From NCBI RefSeq assembly GCF_000455605.1, contig NC_017025.1:2170001-2234000 (forward strand): a stretch of 64,000 nucleotides of DNA. The letters are read 5' to 3'. The stretch is from Flavobacterium indicum GPTSA100-9 = DSM 17447 (GTDB lineage: Bacteria; Bacteroidota; Bacteroidia; Flavobacteriales; Flavobacteriaceae). Shown here one piece after another: positions 35,645 to 43,408 of the stretch (position 1 is the stretch's first letter; each line of letters opens with the position of its first letter). The position numbers and the translations under genes were made by a program. The notes under the pieces are model-generated. The model was given only the letters and a program-made list of their open reading frames with translations. It ran no database searches and was not told where the DNA came from.

Positions 35645-35863
35645 TTACTTCTTAGATGAACAACAAGAAGATTTTTTTTCTGATTTTGATTCGCTACAAG
35701 AAGCTTTATTATCTTTTGTTTTATTATCAGAACAACATCCGCCTTTTTTATTAGCTGCTGAACACGATTTCTCCGTTTTTGCTTTTTTTTGTTGTTTTGG
35801 TTCTTGTGCATTTACTTGGAATGCGAATAGTGCTACTAAAGCGACATAAATTACTTTTTTCAT
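35645..35863 (-). CDS. small exported Lys/Cys-rich protein (copy B)
   Basis: A protein of 72 residues: signal peptide ending VNAQ (about residue 20), then a Lys/Ser/Cys-rich mature part with six Cys in KSCS, GGCCS, ASCS and SSCCS blocks. It is clearly related to copy A at 28531-28722 by signal type, block order and the Lys-Lys C-terminus. I recognise no named family. It lies 11 bases downstream of the T9SS kelch-like gene on the same strand and may be read with it, and it ends in its own terminator immediately upstream of the efflux promoter. A metal-binding or thiol role is a guess based on composition. Confidence 0.75.
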   Translation of the reverse strand: MKKVIYVALVALFAFQVNAQEPKQQKKAKTEKSCSAANKKGGCCSDNKTKDNKASCSESKSEKKSSCCSSKK

Positions 35864-35874
35864 GATTATCTATT

Positions 35875-37479
35875 TTAATTTCTTAGTATTTTTTTTGATA
35901 CATAGTATTTTTTATCAAACACAAACGTGATGATGATTGTTTGACTTTCTGTTGCATTTTCTATGGTGAAATTTAACGTATTTGCACCTTGCTTTGAATC
36001 CACAATTTCGCCATCATCTAATAATTTACCTTCTAAAGATGTAACATAATAGTCAATTGATGTAGCGTAGGGTAAATTATACGTTAGTTGTACTTGATTA
36101 CTTTTAGTTGGATTGGGAAATAGTTGAAAATCAAATGGGTTATTTCCAGCAAGAGCCGATGCGCTACTTAAACTATTTTTAACTAGCTTTACTTCATAAA
36201 TGGAAGCATCAGAATTAGTTAAATTAGTTTGATTGGCTGAAAACGGATTTATACTTGAACTTTGAATCCCACCATAAATATGACCGATAACAAATTCATT
36301 ATCACTTATATTATTAAGTTTCAACACTTCATTTTCATAATGAGGCAATAAATGATTTGGAATAAATTCAGCCCCAGCTCCTTTATAATCAGGCATTTCA
36401 ACAGGTAAATTATATTCCAACAAGGAACCATCAGAAAAACGAGTAACTCTACTTATAGTTTTTACAAAGGGTACTAAATTATCTTGAACTAAAACACCCG
36501 AGTTATAGTAATACTGACTCATTCCTCCAAAGAACAAGCTGTGCATTCTATTTGAAGCAGCATCATACAAACCAACTTTGGCAGAATGATAATTACTCAA
36601 ATATTGATTAAACTGTGTTTGAGGAATATAGCCTGAATTTTTTATATCAACAGGATACAAAAAAGGTAAGTCTTGATTTATTTGAAACACTCCAGAAGAA
36701 ACAGTATACCCTAATTGACCATCGGGAAATACTTGAGGAACCAAATTATAATCGCGTCTATGCAAATGAACGGCATCCGTTACTTCTTGATAATTACTAA
36801 AACTTAATTGGGAACCCGTATTATCTATAGTAAAACTTCTAATTTGATTCGAATAGGTTTGCGTAAATGTTGGATTATTCATTGGATTATAACGCCCGTC
36901 AAAACGATGACCTCCTACTAAATAAAAAGTGTTACCAATTTTTCCTAATTGTGCTCCAGTTAAAGCAAATACATCATTAGTAATCTGTTTAAAATAGGGC
37001 ACAATAGTAGTCCCTGACATAACTGCGTTAATCAAATTAGGTACGTTGACCGATGTTAATTTATTAAATGTAACATGATCATTTGCTGTTACTGAAAAAG
37101 CATAGCCTCCTACTATATATAAGGTATCATTATCTTGATAAAAACTCATATTGGTAGATTGCAATTGTTCCCTCAAACCAGTATCCAATACAGCAATTGA
37201 AGTAGACCAAAACTGTTGTGTAGCAACATCTATTACATATATTGAAGTATTATTATTAGCATTAGGAAAAGCATTAAAAGGTTGACGAGCATGCAACCCA
37301 TCTTTTCTTCCTCCTAATACCAACCATTTGCCATTGTGTTGACCAACCACATACGATTGTAATCCTGGCAAATTGGGAATTGTTATAGGTGTCAGCTGAA
37401 CATCGTATTCAAACGTGGACTGAGCAGCCATTAGATTTACTATAAATAGCATCCAAAGGCCTATTAATTTTGTTTTCAT
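35875..37479 (-). CDS. kelch-like T9SS-secreted protein with type A sorting domain
   Basis: A secreted protein of 534 residues: signal peptide (about 1-19, NLMAAQ), then a probable beta-propeller with kelch-like repeats (KWLVLGGRKDG, DTLYIVGGYAF, NTFYLVGGHRFDG, HSLFFGGMSQYY), then a C-terminal sorting domain of about 80 residues beginning FQLFPNPTKSNQ and ending YVSKKILRN, the hallmark of type A T9SS cargo. The T9SS machinery itself is not in this window. The function of the propeller is unknown. Confidence 0.85.
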   Translation of the reverse strand: MKTKLIGLWMLFIVNLMAAQSTFEYDVQLTPITIPNLPGLQSYVVGQHNGKWLVLGGRKDGLHARQPFNAFPNANNNTSIYVIDVATQQFWSTSIAVLDTGLREQLQSTNMSFYQDNDTLYIVGGYAFSVTANDHVTFNKLTSVNVPNLINAVMSGTTIVPYFKQITNDVFALTGAQLGKIGNTFYLVGGHRFDGRYNPMNNPTFTQTYSNQIRSFTIDNTGSQLSFSNYQEVTDAVHLHRRDYNLVPQVFPDGQLGYTVSSGVFQINQDLPFLYPVDIKNSGYIPQTQFNQYLSNYHSAKVGLYDAASNRMHSLFFGGMSQYYYNSGVLVQDNLVPFVKTISRVTRFSDGSLLEYNLPVEMPDYKGAGAEFIPNHLLPHYENEVLKLNNISDNEFVIGHIYGGIQSSSINPFSANQTNLTNSDASIYEVKLVKNSLSSASALAGNNPFDFQLFPNPTKSNQVQLTYNLPYATSIDYYVTSLEGKLLDDGEIVDSKQGANTLNFTIENATESQTIIITFVFDKKYYVSKKILRN

Positions 37480-37542
37480 AAAATGACATAGTTAAATGAA
37501 CCTTAACCATGGGGTAAGGCTTAAATTGTTTGAACTAAAATT

Positions 37543-37881
37543 TTATGAAACTAATTTTGGAGGGTGCCAGATTGCCTGTTGATATTTAGAAATAAATATC
37601 TTTTCGTAATACGAAGTTTGTTTTTTATCACTTACTACATCTAATGTAAAAAGTATCGAAGAAAGGTCTTGTGTACCAACGAATTGAACTGGACTAAAGT
37701 TCAAACTCATTACAAATTTTCCTTTTTCACAACCATTTGAACTATTTTTATCACAAGAAGTATCCGATTCACAAGTAGTCTGTTCACAAGTTGTACCAAA
37801 TTGCATTTTCAATGCTCGAACTGAGGGTAATCCCATCAATACAAGCAAATAAAAACATAATATGTAACTCCAACTTTTCAC
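37543..37881 (-). CDS. Cys-rich exported protein, last gene of thioredoxin operon
   Basis: About 112 residues from a GTG at 37881; the frame is open further upstream to 37947 but that would overlap the DUF6132 gene by 53 bases. The chosen start gives MKSWSYILCFYLLVLMGL, a plausible signal peptide. The mature start holds four Cys within about 20 residues (TTCEQTTCESDTSCDKN), a fifth soon after, then a strand-rich part ending KYQQAIWHPPKLVS. I do not recognise the family. Position after DUF2892, thioredoxin and DUF6132 genes suggests a thiol or metal function. The start is uncertain. Confidence 0.55.
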   Translation of the reverse strand: MKSWSYILCFYLLVLMGLPSVRALKMQFGTTCEQTTCESDTSCDKNSSNGCEKGKFVMSLNFSPVQFVGTQDLSSILFTLDVVSDKKQTSYYEKIFISKYQQAIWHPPKLVS

Positions 37882-37894
37882 TGTGTAAAAATAT

Positions 37895-38101
37895 TTAATT
37901 TTTTTTAATAGATTGTTTTTTTTCAAAAATATTAAAAACCAACCCACCCATTAAAGCAAAATACAAGGTACTATTAACAGGTTTTGAAGTAATGACACAA
38001 GTTCCTGATTCACAACCAATATTAGAATAATACCAATAACCAACCCCTGCACCAAGTATCACACCAAGTAAGGTTAATTTATATTTTAGAATTAACTGCA
38101 T
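37895..38101 (-). CDS. DUF6132-like small membrane protein
   Basis: A protein of 68 residues with two hydrophobic helices (about 8-25 and 46-60) and, between them, a conserved-looking loop SNIGCESGTCVITSKP carrying two Cys four apart. From memory this CESGTC loop is typical of a family annotated DUF6132 in Bacteroidota; no function is known to me. Its ATG overlaps the thioredoxin stop as TAATG, so the two are translationally coupled. The paired Cys facing one side of the membrane next to a thioredoxin suggest a redox partner (inference). Confidence 0.65.
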   Translation of the reverse strand: MQLILKYKLTLLGVILGAGVGYWYYSNIGCESGTCVITSKPVNSTLYFALMGGLVFNIFEKKQSIKKN

Positions 38102-38397
38102 TACAAATGAGGTTTTAAAATACGTAGTAGTTCATCTGCTGCTACAACTCCAGATTGTCTCCACAACATTTTACCATTTTTAAATAGCAACATAGTTGGA
38201 ACACTTCTCACTTGATATTGAGCTGCGGCTTGTTGATTGGCATCTACGTCAATTTTAATAATTGTGATTTTTTCCCCTAGTTCTTCCTTTACCTCAGCCA
38301 AAATTGGGCCTAACATTCTACATGGTCCACACCAAGTTGCAAAAAAATCGACCAAAACGGGTTTATCACCGTTAATTAACTCTTCAAATTTACTCAT
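38101..38397 (-). CDS. trxA: thioredoxin
   Basis: A protein of 98 residues with no signal peptide and the classical active site WCGPC at residues 22-26, the cis-Pro in VRSVPTMLLF and the usual central KIDVDAN strand. Slightly shorter than E. coli TrxA. It reduces disulfides in the cytoplasm. It is embedded between two small membrane protein genes: the 5' end overlaps the DUF2892 gene by 4 bases (ATGA) and the 3' end overlaps the DUF6132 gene by 1 base. It may therefore be a pathway-specific thioredoxin and not the housekeeping one, so the gene symbol is tentative. Confidence 0.9.
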   Translation of the reverse strand: MSKFEELINGDKPVLVDFFATWCGPCRMLGPILAEVKEELGEKITIIKIDVDANQQAAAQYQVRSVPTMLLFKNGKMLWRQSGVVAADELLRILKPHL

Positions 38398-38594
38398 ACA
38401 TCATTCTTTTTTGTTGGCACATTACACCCTTGCGGACCGCATCCCATATTAAAAATTGCTTGTAACATAAAAAATACACCGAAAGCAGCAAAAAACCACT
38501 CACTTCTTTCATAAGCAGTGTAAAATAAAAACAAGGCAATTGCTAATCTAAAATAGCGCATAAAATGCCAATTTGTCGTTAATAATCGTTTCAT
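38394..38594 (-). CDS. YgaP-like (DUF2892) small membrane protein
   Basis: A protein of 66 residues with two hydrophobic helices (about 12-28 and 33-48) and a C-terminal GCGPQGCN holding two Cys. The helix-turn-helix with ERSEWFFAAFGVFFMLQAIFNMGC matches the YgaP transmembrane domain family; compare the 61-residue member at 29310-29495. It is the first gene of the four-gene thiol-rich operon and overlaps the thioredoxin gene by 4 bases. The GCGPQGC end next to a thioredoxin supports sulfur or redox chemistry at the membrane (inference). Confidence 0.78.
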   Translation of the reverse strand: MKRLLTTNWHFMRYFRLAIALFLFYTAYERSEWFFAAFGVFFMLQAIFNMGCGPQGCNVPTKKNDV

Positions 38595-38745
38595 ATATTT
38601 TAAAAAATACGTTTAAATAGTAAAAATCACAAACAATCTATAGATTTTAATACTAAACTAATTGCAGTGATTCCTACATTACTTAAAATTACTATAACAA
38701 ATGTAACGCAATTATTCGACTTGAATTGTAACAAAAATTACACTA

Positions 38746-40431
38746 CTAGAATTGAAAGTAAATAAACGGTTGTGGACCCGCGGAAGCCGTTGCATAAACA
38801 AGCCAAAAGATCAAGCCTAAAACAATTGCACGCGCAATTAAAGGCATGGCAACAAATACATTTTGAACAGCTACCATTACTCGTTCTGGAATATAATGCC
38901 AAAAGTAACCTATAGCCATTAAAGCAAATACGTTTTTATACCCTTGAGCAACTACATACCATTGATTAAAATCAACTGTTAATTTTCCGATATTCTCAAT
39001 TACTTGCAATGCTGTAGCAAAGTCTTTTGCGCGAAAGAAAATCCAGCAAAAGGCAACAAAATGAAAAGTAAGAAGTATGGATAAAACTCGAGTAAAACTT
39101 GATAAAATAGTTTTTTTATTTTCTTCTTTATTTGGAAAAATTTCCAAGATAATTTTATGAACAGCTAAAGCCAAACCATGTAAAGCACCCCAAATAATAA
39201 ATCGGATACTAGCCCCGTGCCATAATCCACCTAACAACATGGTAGTCATCAAATTGACATTCGTAAACATGGTACGCTCTCTATCTTTTGACAAAAGAAA
39301 AGTTAAACAAAATACCACCAATGAAACCACACCCAAAATTAATGGAATGTTACTCGTATTTGAAAATGAAATTCCCCAAACAATAACTCCAAAGAAAAAC
39401 AAAGCAGGGAATAAAAATCCGGCAAAAGTTCCTTTTCTGTTTCCTCCTACTGATATGTATAAAAAGTCTTTTAACCAAGTAGATAACGAAATATGCCATC
39501 TTCTCCAAAATTCTGTGATTGAAGCCGATTGATAAGGCGTTCTAAAATTGGTTGGCAATTTAAATCCAAGCAACAATGCTACTCCAATAGCCATATCAGA
39601 ATACCCTGAAAAATCACAATAAATTTGGATGGTATATCCATACGCAGCCATTAAATTTTCAAATGCCGTATAACTGTTTGGCAAATCAAATATACGGTCT
39701 ACAAAATTAATAGAAATATAATCTGAAATTACTGTCTTCTTTATTAAACCGCCTATAATCAATAAGAAAGCACGGTTTATGTCCTCTTGAGAAACATGTA
39801 ACTTTTGGTAAATTTGAGGTAAAAAATCTTTAGCTCTAACGATTGGCCCGGCTACTAATTGTGGAAAGAACGACACAAAAAACAAGTAATCGATATAACC
39901 TTTGGTAGGTTCAATTTCTTTTCTATAAACTTCGATAATATAACTTATAGATTGAAACGTATAAAATGAAATACCAACAGGTAAAATAACATCAAAAAAT
40001 GCAAATTTAGTACCTGAAATCGTATTTGTAATATCCACTAAAAAGTTACTGTACTTAAAGTATCCAAGAAAACCTAAATTCAATACAACACTGAAAGCCA
40101 AACATAATTTTTTATTGACTTCACTGGTGGTACGATGTACCAAATTACCAAGATTATAGTCTACAATAGATGAGCCGAGTAATAATAAAAAATAAATACC
40201 ACTTGATTTATAATAGAAAAACAAAGAAAAAGCAATCACATACAACATGCGAACTGTATTGGCTTTTCTTAGTAAAATGTACCAAAAATAAAACACCAAA
40301 AACAAGCCTAAAAATAAGCCTGTATTAAATAGTAACGGAGCCTTTTCATCAAAAACAAACCAAGCTTTTATTTGTTCCGGAGTTAGTACTCCAATATTTT
40401 TTGTAAACCAATCTTGCAACACGTCTATCAC
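38746..40431 (-). CDS. MBOAT-family membrane O-acyltransferase (AlgI/DltB-like)
   Basis: A polytopic O-acyltransferase of 561 residues. Family motifs are GISFYTFQSISYIIEVYR, FPQLVAGPIVRA, the FWRRWHISLSTWLKDFLY block with His313, and the active-site GGLWHGAS with His405. Two extra hydrophobic stretches (about 335-380) lie between the NRKG motif and the catalytic His, an insertion I associate with Bacteroidota members. The start codon is a GTG at 40431 directly after the in-frame TAA of the preceding SGNH gene. With the two SGNH genes it should form an envelope O-acetylation system in which MBOAT moves acetyl across the membrane for an SGNH transferase. Confidence 0.9.
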   Translation of the reverse strand: MIDVLQDWFTKNIGVLTPEQIKAWFVFDEKAPLLFNTGLFLGLFLVFYFWYILLRKANTVRMLYVIAFSLFFYYKSSGIYFLLLLGSSIVDYNLGNLVHRTTSEVNKKLCLAFSVVLNLGFLGYFKYSNFLVDITNTISGTKFAFFDVILPVGISFYTFQSISYIIEVYRKEIEPTKGYIDYLFFVSFFPQLVAGPIVRAKDFLPQIYQKLHVSQEDINRAFLLIIGGLIKKTVISDYISINFVDRIFDLPNSYTAFENLMAAYGYTIQIYCDFSGYSDMAIGVALLLGFKLPTNFRTPYQSASITEFWRRWHISLSTWLKDFLYISVGGNRKGTFAGFLFPALFFFGVIVWGISFSNTSNIPLILGVVSLVVFCLTFLLSKDRERTMFTNVNLMTTMLLGGLWHGASIRFIIWGALHGLALAVHKIILEIFPNKEENKKTILSSFTRVLSILLTFHFVAFCWIFFRAKDFATALQVIENIGKLTVDFNQWYVVAQGYKNVFALMAIGYFWHYIPERVMVAVQNVFVAMPLIARAIVLGLIFWLVYATASAGPQPFIYFQF

Positions 40432-41910
40432 TTATTTTTCTGATTTAAATAATTCATAGGATTGAATAAAAGCACCAAAAAACAATTCGGCTTGTTTTTC
40501 ATAGCCTAATTTTGAATAGTGTACTTTATCTTTTGCCATCAATCCCATTCTAGAATTCAATATAATATTCTTATTTCCTCCAAATACATCCAACAAATTC
40601 CAAACTGCAAACTGATCTAATTGAGCTTGTTCTTGTATTATTTGGCTATAACTATCAATATAACTGTTGTAATTTTTACGATGTAATTTAGAAGGAGGTG
40701 GCGTTGTAACTAAAATGGATGCTTGTGGCGCTTTAGCTTTTATTCCTTCGATCATTTTTCTCAAATTATAATAATAATTTTGCCCTTCTTGTTTGTCAAA
40801 ACTTTCATTTGTTCCTAATGAAATAACGAATAAATCGGCTTCAAGAGCTGGAATCTGTTCAAAAAACAAGGGAAACTTAGTATAATCTCCTGCTTTAGCA
40901 CCATTTACTCCAATTCCACTATAGGTCACCCCTGGATTAGAATTTTCCAAAATAATACCATTTAAGGCAAATTTCTCAATAGAATCATTCCCAATTATTG
41001 TAATTTTATCTAAAGGACGACTTGAAATATAATTGTTTGTAAAGGCCGATTTTTCTAAAGCTATAGGTTCATAAGAATAAGCATTCTTTGTTACTGTTTT
41101 ATAGGAAACTTTAGATTTACCTCCTGGAATTTTTAAAACCTTTCCATCTCTAATAAAATCACTTTTTAGACCATTAGCCTGTTTAAGTTGTTTTATGGAT
41201 ATATTGTATTTGTTTGCTATACTTCCTAAAACTTCTCCAGGTTTTACTTTGTGTGAAGAAGTCACCGCTGTTTTAACCGCTACTTTTTCTTGAACACTTG
41301 TTCCCTTTTTAGCAAAAGACACTTGGAATATCGATTGATTTTGTGGTGAAATTAATTTTAATACTGTAAAATCATATTGTGCATCTTTAATTAAAAGATC
41401 GATATGAAAATTCTTTTGTTTGGGTTCTAATGCAATACCACTAATACCAACCGGTCTTGAAACATCAGCGAATAAATTACGAGCAGAGGAAAAGCCACCC
41501 GATCCGGTAAAACGTAGGGGCGCACTGTTATTTGTATTTGCTAAACTGTAAGGGAAAGTAAATCCAAATCCACCATTTCCGAATACTTGATGAAAGCGCA
41601 TTCGCATCACTGCAGTAAATAAATCTGCTTGTATATGTGAATCGCCAATATGCACAATTCGAACTTTTCCTTGTTTGGTTTGTTCCAATTGATATAATTT
41701 TTCAAATATTTGTTTTAAAGCCTTATCATTTTGAATCACATTTTGATAGGGCTCAAAATTGGAAATATCTAAAGGTGTTTCAATACTATCTGGAGGAATA
41801 GCGACTGAATCAACCACCACACGAATACTATCTGTAGTAGCCAGTGAATCGGTTTGAGCATGAACAAATAAAGTCCCAAAAAAAGCAAGTATGACTATTA
41901 ATTTATTCAT
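40432..41910 (-). CDS. SGNH/GDSL-type esterase or acetyltransferase with inserted LysM domain
   Basis: A protein of 492 residues with signal peptide (to about 19, LFVHAQ). SGNH block I is VRIVHIGDSHIQAD (Ser91), block III is SLGTNES near 370 and the Asp/His block is KDKVHYSKLGY near the C-terminus, so the catalytic set is present. Unusually, a LysM repeat (about 220-262, SSHKVKPGEVLGSIANKYN) is inserted between blocks I and III, which points to peptidoglycan or chitin-like glycan as the target. It overlaps the upstream SGNH gene by 8 bases and ends exactly where the MBOAT gene begins. Confidence 0.88.
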   Translation of the reverse strand: MNKLIVILAFFGTLFVHAQTDSLATTDSIRVVVDSVAIPPDSIETPLDISNFEPYQNVIQNDKALKQIFEKLYQLEQTKQGKVRIVHIGDSHIQADLFTAVMRMRFHQVFGNGGFGFTFPYSLANTNNSAPLRFTGSGGFSSARNLFADVSRPVGISGIALEPKQKNFHIDLLIKDAQYDFTVLKLISPQNQSIFQVSFAKKGTSVQEKVAVKTAVTSSHKVKPGEVLGSIANKYNISIKQLKQANGLKSDFIRDGKVLKIPGGKSKVSYKTVTKNAYSYEPIALEKSAFTNNYISSRPLDKITIIGNDSIEKFALNGIILENSNPGVTYSGIGVNGAKAGDYTKFPLFFEQIPALEADLFVISLGTNESFDKQEGQNYYYNLRKMIEGIKAKAPQASILVTTPPPSKLHRKNYNSYIDSYSQIIQEQAQLDQFAVWNLLDVFGGNKNIILNSRMGLMAKDKVHYSKLGYEKQAELFFGAFIQSYELFKSEK

Positions 41911-43366
41911 GTATTGAATCTTTAATTACAGGAACATTACTATCATTTACAGCTGAAGTTTTTGGTTTTCTCTTTCTAGAAGCAATGGCTCTCAGAACTT
42001 TATATTCTTCATAACCATCCATCAATTGTTTATAAATTAAACCAGCAATTTGTTTGGCACCTCTATGGTTAAAATGAGTATAATCTTTATTGGCTTTTGC
42101 AGGTACTTCCTCCACCCATTTTACCATAGAACCATCACCTCCCATTAAAGTATATAAATTAATGAATCCTGATTCTGCCTGAACAGCATATCTCTTTTGA
42201 GCTGAAGCTAAAGGAACCACTGCAGAGTCTGTTTTCATCGTTAACTCATATTTAGTTGATTTATCTGCTGTTGAAATGATAAGAATTGCAGCACCCGGAA
42301 AACATTCTTTCAAATGAGCCACTACATTTTTCATTTTTTTCTCGTACCAACCATAATTCAACGAACCATAATTTAATACATTAGTTCCAAATTGAAGAAT
42401 TATTAAATCATAACCCAACTTTTGTTGGAATGCATTCATTAAATCTTTATTTAGGTTGCTCAGTGGCAAACCAGAATTTCCTCTGGAAGAAAAATTATCA
42501 ACATGCACTCCTTTTCCATCGTCAAAATTCATTCCATAAAAAGGAATAGAATCTGAATTAACAAAATTCATTTTCAATGATTTAGTAGAAGTAGAAACCG
42601 TTGTAGTATTCAAGATTGCTGTCGGATTCAAACTTTTATATACGGTATCTTTACCAACAACATAACGTATTTTCGCACCTTTTTTTGAAGATTTCCCATA
42701 AAACAACGTGGGATTATTTAACGAAGTGGCATGTCGGGTTTTGAATGCTTTGTATTTAACCCATGTTGCATTAATCGTATCTTTTGCAAAGAAAACAGCA
42801 CCATTAACGCCGAAAGAACGACTTGGACTTTTTACTTTTAAATACGATTGGGCTTTCCAATTAGGTGAATACTCATGCATAATAGAACCACGAGAAGCTG
42901 CCGATTCAGAAGTTATATTTACAAATCCAACTCCTTCTCCACCAAATTTATCTTGAAACATTGTTCGAACATCTTGCACAATCATATCACCATCGGTCAT
43001 GGAATCACCAAAATAAGCGATACGCGTTTTTCCTTGTTTTTTGGTTTCCAATTGAAATAATTTTTCAAAGAAAGGAATCAAATATTGGTACCCTTTGTAT
43101 TGTTCGTATTTCTCATCTGGAAATTGTATACCAAGTGGATTAGAGTTGAACTTAATCGTTGTATTCGACAAAGTATCCTTTTCTTGAGTTTTGTCTCCAT
43201 TTGCAACAGCATCTAACAATAAACTATCTACAACAACATTTTTACCATTAAGTGTAGTATCTGGAAATAATTTCTTTGGCAAAAATGATTTAAAGCCAAT
43301 AAAAGAGACTATTGCAATTAAAACGATGGCCCATGATTGAAAAAAATACGATTTATTGTTGCTCAT
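41903..43366 (-). CDS. SGNH/GDSL-like envelope protein
   Basis: A protein of 487 residues with one N-terminal transmembrane helix (about 12-29), so membrane-anchored facing the periplasm. Block I is TRIAYFGDSMTDGD (Ser122), block III is LQFGTNVLNYG and the Asp/His pair is in KDYTHFNHRGAKQ. The stretch before block I (FFEKLFQLETKKQGKTRIAYFGDS) is strikingly similar to its neighbour's FEKLYQLEQTKQGKVRIVHIGDS, so the two arose by tandem duplication. This copy lacks the LysM insert and ends in a basic tail. It is the first gene of the O-acylation operon. Confidence 0.87.
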   Translation of the reverse strand: MSNNKSYFFQSWAIVLIAIVSFIGFKSFLPKKLFPDTTLNGKNVVVDSLLLDAVANGDKTQEKDTLSNTTIKFNSNPLGIQFPDEKYEQYKGYQYLIPFFEKLFQLETKKQGKTRIAYFGDSMTDGDMIVQDVRTMFQDKFGGEGVGFVNITSESAASRGSIMHEYSPNWKAQSYLKVKSPSRSFGVNGAVFFAKDTINATWVKYKAFKTRHATSLNNPTLFYGKSSKKGAKIRYVVGKDTVYKSLNPTAILNTTTVSTSTKSLKMNFVNSDSIPFYGMNFDDGKGVHVDNFSSRGNSGLPLSNLNKDLMNAFQQKLGYDLIILQFGTNVLNYGSLNYGWYEKKMKNVVAHLKECFPGAAILIISTADKSTKYELTMKTDSAVVPLASAQKRYAVQAESGFINLYTLMGGDGSMVKWVEEVPAKANKDYTHFNHRGAKQIAGLIYKQLMDGYEEYKVLRAIASRKRKPKTSAVNDSNVPVIKDSIHE

Positions 43367-43408
43367 TAGTATAGTAAAAAATTCAGAAAATAGATTTTAA
43401 TTTATCAA

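Noticed and set aside
35620..35849. open frames on both strands overlapping Cys-rich mini-protein B
   Set aside because: They are frame shadows of the Lys/Cys-rich codons. Only the 35645-35863 minus frame has a signal peptide and resembles copy A.
37882..37947. longer ATG start for the Cys-rich gene of the thioredoxin operon
   Set aside because: It would overlap the DUF6132 gene by 53 bases and put a long basic stretch before the signal peptide; GTG at 37881 fits better, though not certain.
38635..38646. AATCTATAGATT perfect 12-base palindrome upstream of the thioredoxin operon
   Set aside because: Too short and AT-rich to call in such DNA; no second copy and no convincing promoter element with correct spacing nearby.
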